Shown here piece by piece: positions 17,490-26,013 of a DNA stretch of 64,000 bases (the stretch's first letter is position 1; every line of letters starts with the position of its first letter). Below the pieces are notes generated by a model. It had not been told where the DNA came from. It worked only from the letters and a program-made list of their open reading frames with translations, and made no database searches. Position numbers and translations under genes: made by a program. Source of the stretch: Clostridioides difficile CD160. GTDB lineage: Bacteria; Bacillota; Clostridia; Peptostreptococcales; Peptostreptococcaceae. The stretch spans positions 35,315 through 99,314 of the forward strand of contig NZ_AVHW01000037.1 of assembly GCF_000449425.2 (NCBI RefSeq), read 5' to 3'.

Positions 17490-18071
17490 ATGATAAAAAT
17501 CGAAGGAAAAGATGGTAAAAAAATTATAAAAAAGAAAATTGAAATTGAGTATATAGATTTTAATATGAACAATGTTGGGGAATTAGTAAATGAAAATGTA
17601 TGTGCTTCTAAGCTTAAAGAAGTATCACTTGATAATAATATAGAAGCTTTACATTTTATAGGTCCAGGAGGAGGCAATTTTGAAATTTTTATAGAAAAAA
17701 TTATTACTTTGTCAACTAGAGATTCTACAGTGTATATTTCTGCATTTTGCCCAGATTTGTTTTTTTCTTGTAAAAAAGAATCTCTATTAAAACAAATCAA
17801 TAGGACTAATATAAAGGTTTCTCCTATCTTAACTATTTTTGAAGATACAAAAAATATGGTAAGAATTAAAAGATTTATATTTCCTAGATTTTGGACAAAA
17901 TACATGAAAATGATTTGGTTGAAAAATAATAATTATCCATCACATTCAAATAAATTTACTGGAACTTCTACTTTTTACAAGGTTCTATACATCAAAAACA
18001 TAGTTATACTCAAATATTATATTAGAAAATGTCATAAGAACTATATTCATTTTACTAAAAAGAAAATATAA
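17490..18071 (+). CDS. Hypothetical protein, paralogue of the gene at 26698
   Basis: 193 residues, no membrane segment, basic C-terminus. Its motif FPRFWTKYMKMIWLKNNNYP aligns with FPKNWTRKMQQFWLRKNKYP in the PRTRC-like operon, and both have an N-terminal beta-rich part with a short YISAFCPDLFF or LYLYCADLEK strand. AAAGGAG precedes the ATG. Here it stands outside that operon, upstream of a BlaI-type repressor and under an XRE-like operator. Function unknown. Confidence 0.6.
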   Translation: MIKIEGKDGKKIIKKKIEIEYIDFNMNNVGELVNENVCASKLKEVSLDNNIEALHFIGPGGGNFEIFIEKIITLSTRDSTVYISAFCPDLFFSCKKESLLKQINRTNIKVSPILTIFEDTKNMVRIKRFIFPRFWTKYMKMIWLKNNNYPSHSNKFTGTSTFYKVLYIKNIVILKYYIRKCHKNYIHFTKKKI

Positions 18072-18148
18072 AAGTTCCTATATCAAAGTTTATAAAATTA
18101 GATAACTTCAATTTATATGTAGTTTATATGAAAGGAATATGGTTTTAT

Positions 18149-18487
18149 ATGTCTATAACAATAATAAAGATACCACAATCAGAATTAAAAATAATGAAAT
18201 TTATTTGGGATACAGATTATGAAATATCTTCTAAAAATATAACAAGTGCAATGGAAAATGAATACAACTGGAATGCCTCTACAACACTTTCATTATTATC
18301 AAAGTTAGTTAATAGGGGGTTTTTAGAAGCTAAAAAGATAAAGAGACTTACATACTACAATATACTTATCAAAAAAAAGGCTTACTTGAGATTTGAAACT
18401 AAATATTTCCTTTGTACTATACATTCTAATTCAATCGAAAGTTTAATCAAGTCTTTAAAAGATTGTGATTTCATCAATGATATTTAA
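18149..18487 (+). CDS. BlaI/MecI-type winged-helix repressor (copy 1)
   Basis: 112 residues. Family pattern: IPQSELKIMKFIWD, then ITSAMENEYNWNASTTLSLL (recognition helix) and LVNRGFLEAKKIKRLTYYN (wing). Start 18149 uses AAAGGA; an in-frame ATG at 18128 lacks a site. BlaI proteins are dimers released by proteolysis through a BlaR1 partner; no BlaR1 is adjacent here. One of four BlaI-type genes in the window. Confidence 0.85.
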   Translation: MSITIIKIPQSELKIMKFIWDTDYEISSKNITSAMENEYNWNASTTLSLLSKLVNRGFLEAKKIKRLTYYNILIKKKAYLRFETKYFLCTIHSNSIESLIKSLKDCDFINDI

Positions 18488-18490
18488 ATA

Positions 18491-18547
18491 GAAATATTGA
18501 AGAAGAAAAATAAACAAGTATTCAGTTTTTCTTCTTCAATATTTTTA
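18491..18547 (+). terminator. Terminator
   Basis: A 19-bp stem (AAATATTGAAGAAGAAAAA) with a 15-base loop and a T-run after BlaI copy 1. Confidence 0.85.
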
Positions 18548-18611
18548 TAAAATACATTAACTCATTTCAAATGTGACTTCAGAATATAATAACCTCCTAA
18601 AATAATTTTTT

Positions 18612-18706
18612 TCAAAAAATACTTCTAAATGCCCCATATTAGTTAAAAAATAAAGCTGATTTACAGTAAATAAAATATAAGCTGCATATGTCAGTTATAA
18701 GGAGGT
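18612..18706 (+). promoter_or_regulatory. Backbone promoter/two-hairpin leader, copy D
   Basis: -35 TCAAAA 18612-18617, -10 CATATT 18635-18640. Stem 1 is CTG/CAG (18056-register 18056 not used; bases 18656-18666). Stem 2 is AGCTG/CAGTT (18680-18684/18692-18696, one G-U). GGAGG starts four bases after the hairpin. An in-frame ATG (18688) lies in the stem-2 loop and is rejected as the start. Confidence 0.9.
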
Positions 18707-18714
18707 ATTTAGAT

Positions 18715-19581
18715 ATGAGAAGTTTAGTAAGCTATAAAGAAAGAGGAGATTATGGAAATGCTAGTTATCGTGGAAATACATCAGGTAAACTTATAGTTGA
18801 TTTACTTAATGTTTATAATTCTGATTGTATTAGTGATTATATGTGTGGAAGTAATACAACTAAAGATGTAGCAGATACATTAGGAATTCAGTCTAATTGT
18901 TATGATTTAAACATGGGATTTGATTTAATGACAGATGAGATAAAGGAGCGAAATAAACTTATATTTTGGCATCCACCATATTGGGATATTATTAAATATA
19001 GTGGATATGTTTATGGAAATACTCCATTAAAAAATGATTTATCTCACATTAAAGACTATTCTCTATTTATGAAAAAAATAAATTATTGTTTATCAAAGCA
19101 ATTTGCATCATTAGAAAAAGGTGGTAGACTCATAATTCTTACAGCTGATATAAAAAAACAAGGAAAACTATATTCTATGTTACTAGATATGGATAAAATA
19201 GGAACTTTGGAACAAATAATTGTAAAAGAACAAAATAATTGTCTTAGTGATACAAAATCTTATAAAAAAGAAAATTTCATAAGGATAGCTCATGAAACAG
19301 CAATAGTTCTTAGAAGGGATTATTCATATACATTAGATTTTTCAATAGTACAAAAAGGTACTTGTGACTTAAGAAATAGTATGAGCATAACTTGGAAAGA
19401 CTTGGTTGCTACAGTAATAGAGAAGTTAGGAAAAGTAGCAAAGTTAGAAGATATCTATAAAGAAATCGAAGGTCATAAAAAATGTAATTCAAATAAATAT
19501 TGGAGAGAAAAAGTTAGACAAACACTTCAAATAAATCATATTTTTATTAGGCAAGAAAAAGGTGTCTGGGCAATGTCATAA
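18715..19581 (+). CDS. DNA methyltransferase with C-terminal winged-helix-like domain
   Basis: 288 residues. It has an SAM-binding fold with ISDYMCGSNTT (motif I region), YDLNMGFDL, the catalytic HPPYWD (a D/N/S-PPY variant) and GGRLIILTADIKKQGKLYS. The C-terminal ~75 residues (WKDLVATVIEKLGKVAKLEDIYKEIE, then WREKVRQTLQ and KGVWAM) resemble an HTH/HARE-type DNA-binding module. It probably modifies adenine or N4-cytosine in DNA; no partner endonuclease is seen, so protection from host restriction is likely. It is directly behind leader D. Confidence 0.8.
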   Translation: MRSLVSYKERGDYGNASYRGNTSGKLIVDLLNVYNSDCISDYMCGSNTTKDVADTLGIQSNCYDLNMGFDLMTDEIKERNKLIFWHPPYWDIIKYSGYVYGNTPLKNDLSHIKDYSLFMKKINYCLSKQFASLEKGGRLIILTADIKKQGKLYSMLLDMDKIGTLEQIIVKEQNNCLSDTKSYKKENFIRIAHETAIVLRRDYSYTLDFSIVQKGTCDLRNSMSITWKDLVATVIEKLGKVAKLEDIYKEIEGHKKCNSNKYWREKVRQTLQINHIFIRQEKGVWAMS

Positions 19582-19614
19582 ATTTTGATTTTTAAATTTA
19601 TAGGAGGTACTTTT

Positions 19615-20193
19615 ATGGCTGAAAGTTTAAAAATAAATATAAAATATTACAACAAAATCATAGATAGATACATAGAAACTTGCACATTAAACGAAGAAAT
19701 TTTTAAATTTGGGGCTTTTATAGATAATAAAAAGCTATATCTTTCTCCTACTGATAGAGATCTTGATACAAGCATGTATAATGATTTCGAGCTATTTCAC
19801 AATTTATTTAATAAGTATAAAACTCATCAAATATCATTATGTGAACTAAAAAATGCTATTAAAAAGCGTCTTCATTCATTACTTTATTACTATAATACAA
19901 GACAATATAATGTATCAAGTATAATATCTAGCTTAAAACATATGGTTGGTAAGATATATACATATGATATATTTATTGAGGAGGTAAGAGAAACTATTGA
20001 TTTTTGTATTGGGATTTTTGAATGGTCAGAAGAAACCCCTAATTCAATTTTATCTGAATTAGAAAATGGTTTTTGTATTCGTGATCTTTATAATAACCAA
20101 GAAAATCTACAGATCAGTTTTATTCCAAAGATAATACATCCTGATTTTCCTTCAGAATCTTTAATAGAAGTTACTGAAGTTTCCTTATACTAA
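19615..20193 (+). CDS. Hypothetical protein after methyltransferase
   Basis: 192 residues, soluble, helical in the middle (HQISLCELKNAIKKRLHSLL). ATG 19615 is chosen for AGGAGG eight bases upstream. It is co-transcribed with the methyltransferase (33-base gap) and ends at the terminator at 20233. No family recognised; no signal peptide or nuclease motif seen. Confidence 0.55.
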   Translation: MAESLKINIKYYNKIIDRYIETCTLNEEIFKFGAFIDNKKLYLSPTDRDLDTSMYNDFELFHNLFNKYKTHQISLCELKNAIKKRLHSLLYYYNTRQYNVSSIISSLKHMVGKIYTYDIFIEEVRETIDFCIGIFEWSEETPNSILSELENGFCIRDLYNNQENLQISFIPKIIHPDFPSESLIEVTEVSLY

Positions 20194-20232
20194 ATTAATT
20201 ATTTTATAAAATTGATATTATAAACTTTAAAT

Positions 20233-20283
20233 AAAAAAGCTATATTCTATGAGAGTAATATTTTCTAGTAATATAGCTTTTTT
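20233..20283. terminator. Bidirectional terminator
   Basis: AAAAAAGCTATATT and AATATAGCTTTTTT arms between converging genes. Confidence 0.85.
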
Positions 20284-20289
20284 GATTTT

Positions 20290-20661
20290 TTATTTTAAAT
20301 TGTCCATACAAATTTTCAGGTACTTTCTTTCCTCATCTGTTAATTGCTCACAGGTCATTAATGAATCTAATAGACTTTCCAAAGAACCATTATGGACATT
20401 ATCAATGAATTCTTTAGTTTCAAATTTTGCATATTCACTCTTTATAACTGTAGGTTTATAATATGTATACCTTTCAATTTTTTCTGAGCTTAAAAAACCT
20501 TTTTTAATTAATCTTGATAGTAGTGTTAATGTTGTAGTTTGTTTCCATCCATATTTTTCATACATAGCATTAGTAGCATTAATTGATGCTATTTTAGTAT
20601 TTGAATCCCAGATAAACTTCATTACTTTTAGTTCTGCTGGTGCTATTTTTCTTGTTATCAT
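20290..20661 (-). CDS. BlaI/MecI-type repressor (copy 2)
   Basis: 123 residues from ATG 20661 (AGAGGA upstream); ATGs at 20670 and 20679 are alternatives. Pattern IAPAELKVMKFIWDS, then MYEKYGWKQTTTLTLLSRLI and GFLSSEKIERYTYY. It is most like copy 4 at 51906 (WKQTTTLTLLSRL). It follows the gene at 20708 on the same strand after ~50 bases and so probably belongs to leader E's transcript. No BlaR1 partner adjacent. Confidence 0.85.
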   Translation of the reverse strand: MITRKIAPAELKVMKFIWDSNTKIASINATNAMYEKYGWKQTTTLTLLSRLIKKGFLSSEKIERYTYYKPTVIKSEYAKFETKEFIDNVHNGSLESLLDSLMTCEQLTDEERKYLKICMDNLK

Positions 20662-20707
20662 ACTATCCATTCCTCTCATACCTTCTTGGAAATATATTTT
20701 TTCTTCT

Positions 20708-21067
20708 TTATTTTTTACTAAACTTAGTAAATGAATAATCATTTGCTAAATCTCTAAAAGCCTTTTTTCTAAGTATATTTAGTTGCATATAGTCAGGGTT
20801 ATTTAAAATAAACTCTTTATCTGATTCTATGTCTATATTCAAGGTATTTTTTTCATTTCTAGATTTAATTAGATTTCCATTTCCATCACAATCAATTAAA
20901 AATAAAAATTTACCAACTTGTACTATCTTAAAAAGCTCATATAGTCCACATTCTTCCTTATCTACAGATAAAAGCATATCCCCTATTTCTAAAGTATCCA
21001 ACTTAACACCTGTTTCATTTTCTATGCTTTCTTTTAATAACTTTAAGCTCTCTTTGTTATTTTTCAT
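20708..21067 (-). CDS. Hypothetical protein behind leader E
   Basis: 119 residues. LDTLEIGDMLLSVDKEECGLYELFKIVQVGKFLFLIDCDG suggests a small beta-barrel; the C-terminal third is basic. It starts at 21067 (AAAGGGTGATATT upstream) and probably forms an operon with the BlaI gene after it. No family recognised. Confidence 0.55.
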   Translation of the reverse strand: MKNNKESLKLLKESIENETGVKLDTLEIGDMLLSVDKEECGLYELFKIVQVGKFLFLIDCDGNGNLIKSRNEKNTLNIDIESDKEFILNNPDYMQLNILRKKAFRDLANDYSFTKFSKK

Positions 21068-21129
21068 AATATCACCCTTTATATTATTTTTACTAAATCT
21101 CTAACTGTTCAACCATACTTTTTCTCCTT

Positions 21130-21225
21130 TCTCTTTATTGACAATTACAACTTGTGTTTTTTTACTAATAAATAGCTATTTTTTTATCTCTTAACAAATA
21201 TGGTTCATTTTAAAGATTTTTTTGA
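21130..21225 (-). promoter_or_regulatory. Backbone promoter/two-hairpin leader, copy E
   Basis: Minus strand: -35 TCAAAA (21225-21220), -10 CATATT (21202-21197) preceded by GAAC rather than GCCC. Stem 1 is GCTA/TAGT (21177-21164). Stem 2 is AGTTG/CAAT (21152-21137), with a C-G to U-A exchange relative to most copies. The gene starts about 70 bases on. Confidence 0.8.
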
Positions 21226-21294
21226 AAATAAATTAATTGATATGTTCCTTTTATGTTTTATATTAATAATTTAGTATATTATCTTGCATATTCT

Positions 21295-21362
21295 CCCATT
21301 TTAACCTTTTAAACGACCAGTTATGCGAAAATATTGACTTTTCAGAAAATTATTGTTAACAT
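21295..21362 (+). promoter_or_regulatory. Promoter with LytTR-type box, second Agr target
   Basis: CCCATTTTAAC (21295) and ACCAGTTATGC (21316), 21 bp apart, sit upstream of TTGACT (21334-21339), 17 bp, TAACAT (21357-21362). CCAGTTATGCGAAAATATTGA matches the agrB site at 17 or more of 21 positions. Confidence 0.6.
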
Positions 21363-21405
21363 CTAAGTACAATTATTTTTATATATACAAATGTTAGGAG
21401 GATAT

Positions 21406-22440
21406 ATGAAAAAATTAATATTACTATTTTTATTAATTATAATAATCACTGCTTGTTCAAAATCTGATGATGAGGAATATAAGTATGCTACTATTAATAC
21501 CTCTATGGAAAATAGCTCTGTAATTTCTTTATATGATTCAGAAGGCAATTATAAAGGTAATAAAAAAATAAAATATGGAGGAATAATATTAACAGGATTC
21601 AAAACAACAGGTGATGATACCAAAGAAAACATTTACTATACAGCACCTGCAACTAACAATAAATCAAATGACTTTGTTCTCCAAATAAACAAAGATACAT
21701 TAAAACCTAAAACTATAATCTCATCCAAAGGTAATAATCCAACTTTTTTTGTATCTGATCAAAAAAATATCTACTCAGGATCATCTAGTCCAGACGAAGT
21801 TTTTCTTTCTAAAACAAATTTAAAGTCCAATGAAATATTAAAATCAACAATATTTAAAAATCTAGGTGTAGGAATAGTATTAGTTGAAAAAAATGAAAAA
21901 GTATATTTAATATCTTTTAAAGAAGTTTCCAGCACCTATAAATTAATTTTATCAGTTATAAATAAAGAAAATTTAAGTATCGAGAAAACTATTGATATAT
22001 CAGATGGAAGTTATGCAACAAGTGCAAAAATTATAAATAACAACCTATATATATTAAAAAATAGAGATGGTAATGATATGCTTTCAAATAAAATTATAAG
22101 AGTTAATCTAGATGACTATTCATCTAAAATCATTGAATTACCCTTTGATAACTTATCTCAGATACTGGCTGATGAAAATTATCTTTACATAACTGAAAGC
22201 AGTTCTTTAGGTGAAACAACTCAACATAGAGTAGCTAGGTTAAATATAGATAGTTTAGAAATAAATCAATATGATACTGAAAATGAGCATATTTCAAGCT
22301 GTATAAATAAAGATGAATTTTTATCTTCTAATGGAGAAGAAATCTATATTTATAATTTAGGTGATTTTAAATTGAAGAAATCTATTAAATTAAAAAAATA
22401 TGAGAATAAGACTTTTGTATCTTTTTTTATTAATAATTAA
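21406..22440 (+). CDS. Lipoprotein, probable beta-propeller
   Basis: 344 residues. A lipoprotein signal MKKLILLFLLIIIITAC has its lipobox cysteine at residue 17 (ITAC-SKS). The remainder has repeating strand patterns with DSEGNYKG, NKDTLKPK, NKENLSIEK and NIDSLEINQ, suggesting a seven-bladed propeller facing outside. AGGAGG precedes ATG 21406. It lies behind a LytTR-type box like that of agrB, so quorum control is likely, and is followed by a secreted peptidase gene. Ligand unknown. Confidence 0.7.
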   Translation: MKKLILLFLLIIIITACSKSDDEEYKYATINTSMENSSVISLYDSEGNYKGNKKIKYGGIILTGFKTTGDDTKENIYYTAPATNNKSNDFVLQINKDTLKPKTIISSKGNNPTFFVSDQKNIYSGSSSPDEVFLSKTNLKSNEILKSTIFKNLGVGIVLVEKNEKVYLISFKEVSSTYKLILSVINKENLSIEKTIDISDGSYATSAKIINNNLYILKNRDGNDMLSNKIIRVNLDDYSSKIIELPFDNLSQILADENYLYITESSSLGETTQHRVARLNIDSLEINQYDTENEHISSCINKDEFLSSNGEEIYIYNLGDFKLKKSIKLKKYENKTFVSFFINN

Positions 22441-22488
22441 CTGTTCTTTTGAATGGTTAAAATATATAAATACAAGGAGATGTGAACT

Positions 22489-23139
22489 ATGAAAATTAAA
22501 AATTACGTTTCAGGTGTTTTAGTATTAGGCTTAATTCTTATCAATTCTAGCATGTTATTATTCGCAAATGAAGTCCAACATAATGAAAGTCAAAGTGATG
22601 AAGCTATAATTCAGAAACAATTAGATGGATTTAAAGAAATAGACCAAGAATTGCATAAAAATGGAATACAAAGTACAGATAAAGATCCAAATCTTACTAA
22701 AGCAACATCAGGTACATATCCAACAAGAATAGGTGCTATACTTGTTACTAAAGATGGATCATCAGGAAAACTTATAGGTCATGCAGGAATAGTTCATACA
22801 GCTAAAACTACAGTTGAATCTTTCTCCGATGGTGGAGTAAAAGTATATAATAATAATTGGCGTGATAGATATAATACTATTTATGGTTTAGGAGTAGGAA
22901 GTACTACAGCAAATCAAGATAAGACTGCTGCAACATGGGCATATAATAAGAGAAATTCTCCATATAACTGGATATTTGAGCAACCAGAACTTACAAATGC
23001 GTTTTATTGTTCTCAATTAGTTTATAAAGCATATAAATCAACAACAGGTGTTAATTTAAATTATGGAGGAGGAGCTGTATTTCCATATGATTTAGTAAGA
23101 TCAGGAGAAACATATACTTCTTATACTAAAGGTGTTTAA
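22489..23139 (+). CDS. Secreted permuted papain-like (YiiX/NlpC-P60-type) hydrolase
   Basis: 216 residues with an N-terminal signal (hydrophobic 8-27). Residues ~75-216 form a permuted papain-like fold: IGAILVTKDGS, catalytic H98 in GHAGIVH, and nucleophile C174 in AFYCSQLVYKAYKSTTG. Family members hydrolyse amide or thioester bonds in cell-wall peptides or lipids; the substrate here is unknown. It sits 48 bases after the lipoprotein gene in a likely Agr-controlled operon. Export plus the Agr box suggest an extracellular effector or wall hydrolase. Confidence 0.75.
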   Translation: MKIKNYVSGVLVLGLILINSSMLLFANEVQHNESQSDEAIIQKQLDGFKEIDQELHKNGIQSTDKDPNLTKATSGTYPTRIGAILVTKDGSSGKLIGHAGIVHTAKTTVESFSDGGVKVYNNNWRDRYNTIYGLGVGSTTANQDKTAATWAYNKRNSPYNWIFEQPELTNAFYCSQLVYKAYKSTTGVNLNYGGGAVFPYDLVRSGETYTSYTKGV

Positions 23140-23187
23140 TTCATTACAATTTTATCTTAATATATAAAAATAAATAATTAGTCAGAT

Positions 23188-23252
23188 AATATGTTCCTTT
23201 TATGGTAGATAGCTTAAACAAAACTACTATCATTAAGGGAACATATTTTTTA
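23188..23252 (+). terminator. Terminator of the lipoprotein/peptidase operon
   Basis: Long hairpin with arms AATATGTTCC and GGAACATATT plus an inner stem ATGGTAG/CTACTAT, then a T-run. Confidence 0.75.
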
Positions 23253-23272
23253 TTAGAGAATTTAAATTTATT

Positions 23273-23375
23273 TCAAAAATAGTTAAATTTTATACCATAT
23301 TATATGTAATAAAAAATTTAAGCATAGTTAATGCATATAAAAAATAAGCTATACATGTTAGCGATAAAGGGGGAA
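23273..23375 (+). promoter_or_regulatory. Backbone promoter/two-hairpin leader, copy F
   Basis: -35 TCAAAA 23273-23278, -10 CATATT 23296-23301. Stem 1 is GCAT/ATGC (23322-23325/23331-23334) and stem 2 is GCTA/TAGC (23348-23351/23359-23362); both differ from the common form by compensated pairs. AAAGGGGG follows. Confidence 0.88.
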
Positions 23376-23380
23376 TTTTC

Positions 23381-23914
23381 TTGATTAAAGCAAAAAAATT
23401 AAATAAATATAATATACTTTACATTGTAAATATTCTTAAAAAATTACGTATAAGCACTTACCTATTAATACCATTATTATTTTTTTTATTAGTTTTACCA
23501 AAACAACTAATTTACATTTCTATATTAACTTTATTATTTTATTCAATTAGCAAATTATATGAAAACAAGCCTTATAAATCTATTGAAGTTGATACTGAAC
23601 CATTCAATAATGTTGAAACTACCAATGAATCTCATGAATCTAAATTTAAAGATACCTTATTCATCAATCAGATAATTGATAAAAAAGAACATTGTATATT
23701 ACATAATTTTAAAGTGCATTGGAAAATCTATCTTGAGGAAATGGTTATAGATATAACTACTGTAAAATTATTTTATTATGATAATGGAACTATAGCAAAA
23801 ATATGTGTATTTGATAATAACATAGACATATATTTTAATGATAAAATAACACTTGAAACGCTTTATTATAAGCTACAAGAATGCAGTTCTTTTTCAGATC
23901 TTACATCAATTTAA
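23381..23914 (+). CDS. Hypothetical membrane-anchored protein
   Basis: 177 residues from a TTG start (AAAGGGGG upstream). Two hydrophobic segments at ~27-60 are followed by a soluble domain of ~115 residues with HCILHNFKVHWKIYLEEMV and alternating strands. It stands alone behind leader F, so it belongs to the backbone set. Function unknown; a role at the membrane in conjugation or maintenance is possible but unsupported. Confidence 0.55.
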   Translation: MIKAKKLNKYNILYIVNILKKLRISTYLLIPLLFFLLVLPKQLIYISILTLLFYSISKLYENKPYKSIEVDTEPFNNVETTNESHESKFKDTLFINQIIDKKEHCILHNFKVHWKIYLEEMVIDITTVKLFYYDNGTIAKICVFDNNIDIYFNDKITLETLYYKLQECSSFSDLTSI

Positions 23915-24138
23915 ATCTATTTAGATAAAGTAATGTAAAGTCAATAAATTTTGATGGTATTAACTTTATAAATATACTTCAAGAGAGGAAATAGTTATTC
24001 AAGAATATAGACTAGATGTTCATTCTATATTAAAAGAATTTAAATTATGATATTAAAAAATAATTTTCAAAATTAAAACTGTTATTAAGTGATTATAAAT
24101 CATTTTAATAACAGTTTTTTTATTTCTTATAAAAATTT
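23915..24138. other. Intergenic region with coding remnant and terminator
   Basis: After the gene at 23381 a short open stretch near 23980-24050 (REEIVIQEYRLDVHSILKEF) looks like the tail of a lost gene. A strong hairpin (24075-24121, AAAACTGTTATTAA and TTAATAACAGTTTT) then ends transcription. Confidence 0.45.
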
Positions 24139-24246
24139 TCAAAAAAGACTTCTAAATGCCCCATATTATATATGAATTAAATCAAAGCTATCTTCTAGCA
24201 CTAAAAAAATAAGCTGTCACTATCAGCATAACAAATAAAAAGGAGG
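24139..24246 (+). promoter_or_regulatory. Backbone promoter/two-hairpin leader, copy G (PRTRC-like operon)
   Basis: -35 TCAAAA 24139-24144, -10 CATATT 24162-24167 in TGCCCCATATTA. Stem 1 is GCTA/TAGC (24187-24190/24196-24199); stem 2 is GCTG/CAGC (24213-24216/24224-24227). AAGGAGG precedes ATG 24255. Confidence 0.9.
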
Positions 24247-24254
24247 TTTTTTTA

Positions 24255-24929
24255 ATGAAATCAAAATCTTTATTATTATCTTCACTCTATCGAAAAGATT
24301 TAGGTGAGATATTTAAAAACTTTAATGAGATTAACAGACAAAATATTTTTAAGACAAAAAAAATTTTATTCAATTTAGGATTCCCAGTAAGATATCCAGC
24401 TAAAGCAAACACTATATTAAAAAAATTAAAAATTAAAGAGAATAATATAGAAAAAGAAATTGCTTTATTTTATTCAAAACCAGACAATTCAAATGATATT
24501 ATTACCATTACTAAAGAAAATACCATAAAAATACTTATGGAAGATGGTAATATCTTTGGGGTAAAAAAAATTCTATTCTATTTAGGATTTAAAGTAAATC
24601 ACTCTAATAATACAGACATTAAATTTAGAAAAACTATATTTAAAAAAAATGCTGAAAAAAAATCAGCTGTACTACTTTATTTAAAATCTAGTAGAACAAA
24701 TGGAAATATCATAATTTCTAAAGAAAATGCTTTAGGACTTTTGGACGAAGAAATCCATCTTGTAAAATGTATAAATTGTGGTCATTATGATGATTCACTG
24801 TATGAGCTATTAGGATTCAATATGCCTTGCTGTGATTTTATTAATAAAACAATTAATAATTGTATGAATTTTCATAAATGTAATTATTATTATGAAAATA
24901 AACTAAAAAAATCAAATTATAAAAATTAG
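24255..24929 (+). CDS. PRTRC-like operon protein 1 (duplicated domain, Cys cluster)
   Basis: 224 residues with an internal duplication: KKILFNLGFPV (~36) and KKILFYLGFKV (~104) each begin a ~65-residue unit containing a basic segment and ending ITKENTIKIL or ISKENALGLL. The C-terminus holds cysteines spaced like a metal site (VKCINCGHYDD, MPCCDF, NCMNFHKC). First gene of the operon behind leader G. No known family recognised; substrate or adaptor of the conjugation system is one possibility. Confidence 0.6.
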   Translation: MKSKSLLLSSLYRKDLGEIFKNFNEINRQNIFKTKKILFNLGFPVRYPAKANTILKKLKIKENNIEKEIALFYSKPDNSNDIITITKENTIKILMEDGNIFGVKKILFYLGFKVNHSNNTDIKFRKTIFKKNAEKKSAVLLYLKSSRTNGNIIISKENALGLLDEEIHLVKCINCGHYDDSLYELLGFNMPCCDFINKTINNCMNFHKCNYYYENKLKKSNYKN

Positions 24930-24940
24930 GAGTGATTTAT

Positions 24941-25228
24941 ATGATTAATTTTGATGAACTACAAAAAAATTTGGACTCCCAAATAGAATTATCAGGAGAT
25001 GATATATTAATAAGAAATTTATTAGAAATGTGCTCATCCCTTCCAAAAATTAATGAGAAAGTATTAAAAAAGATACCATCAAGAATTTTTGTTAAAGTAT
25101 CTTCTATGCTATCTATAGATAATGTTGAAGAGAACCATATTATAAATGACATGATTGAATTTGAATATTTAAAAGAAAACTTATCATCAATTCCTCAATC
25201 TACTGATGAAGAGGAGGAAATATACTAA
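24941..25228 (+). CDS. PRTRC-like operon protein 2 (small acidic)
   Basis: 95 residues from ATG 24941 (TAGGAG upstream). Acidic and helical (INFDELQKNLDSQIELSGDD, later STDEEEEIY). It ends with TAATG, overlapping the start of the next gene by one base, so translation is coupled. Function unknown. Confidence 0.6.
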   Translation: MINFDELQKNLDSQIELSGDDILIRNLLEMCSSLPKINEKVLKKIPSRIFVKVSSMLSIDNVEENHIINDMIEFEYLKENLSSIPQSTDEEEEIY

Positions 25229-26013
25229 TGTTTAAACATATTGGCCAATCTGAGAAAAATATATTGATGTATAATCTAAAAGAACTTTCAAAAATAAAGA
25301 TCTCTTTCAAAGAAAATTATATCAATACAAAACAATTTATTAATATGAAATTATCATTTAATGATGCTTTAGATTTTTATATTAGTTTATTAAAATCTAA
25401 TAATTGTTATTGTTGTGTAAATAGAAATAAAATCATCTTACAATATCTAAAAAACTTTAATATGATAAATACAAATATTATCAACATTATTCTTAAAAGC
25501 ACTAGTGATATGATTTCAGAAGTTACTCAAGATGAAAATGCATTTGAGTTAGTTGAAGAATTATTTAATACACTTGAAAGCTTCTGTAATATTAATCATA
25601 TTTTTACTAGTTATTATGATCTAATCACTTCTCGTTATGAAAAAACTCTTATGTACAATGATACTAATATGTATAAAATATTTGAAGATATTATTTTGTA
25701 TATAGAAGATTGTTTAGAAATTAGTTCCAAAAAAATCGAAGATACTTATACATTTCATGATGAATTTTATTCTTATTTTACTAATGATATCATGGTTATA
25801 GCTATTAATATTGCTATAAAAAATAATATAATATCACTAATAAAAAACCTGTTTATAGATGATTATGGTGATGATTGCTATTGTTCAAGCGGATATACTT
25901 TTTTACGTATTTCTACAAATACTCTGAGTAAATCAGGAATTAGAACTGATGTTTTTATATTGATTTTATTAAGTATCTTGGAGGAGAGATATAATGAAAA
26001 CTATATTATTTGA
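25228..26013 (+). CDS. PRTRC-like operon protein 3 (KHIG family)
   Basis: 261 residues, soluble, helical. It begins MFKHIGQSEKN and ends with a conserved block, DDYGDDCYCSSGYTFLRIS. The gene at 28473 has the same architecture (LKHIGYTEK at the start, DGYTYFILS near the end), so two paralogues bracket the E2, Ubl and E1 genes. It overlaps the E2-like gene by 20 bases. By position it could correspond to PRTRC protein F or E, but I cannot show that. Confidence 0.6.
   Translation: MFKHIGQSEKNILMYNLKELSKIKISFKENYINTKQFINMKLSFNDALDFYISLLKSNNCYCCVNRNKIILQYLKNFNMINTNIINIILKSTSDMISEVTQDENAFELVEELFNTLESFCNINHIFTSYYDLITSRYEKTLMYNDTNMYKIFEDIILYIEDCLEISSKKIEDTYTFHDEFYSYFTNDIMVIAINIAIKNNIISLIKNLFIDDYGDDCYCSSGYTFLRISTNTLSKSGIRTDVFILILLSILEERYNENYII

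Noticed and set aside
18688..18714. Methyltransferase start at ATG 18688
   Set aside because: This ATG is in the loop of leader D stem 2 and precedes the GGAGG; ATG 18715 is correctly placed.
24139..24254. T-box, riboswitch or ordinary attenuator
   Set aside because: The leaders are only ~80 nt, lack a T-box sequence, a conserved ligand pocket or a terminator stem, and occur before unrelated backbone genes.
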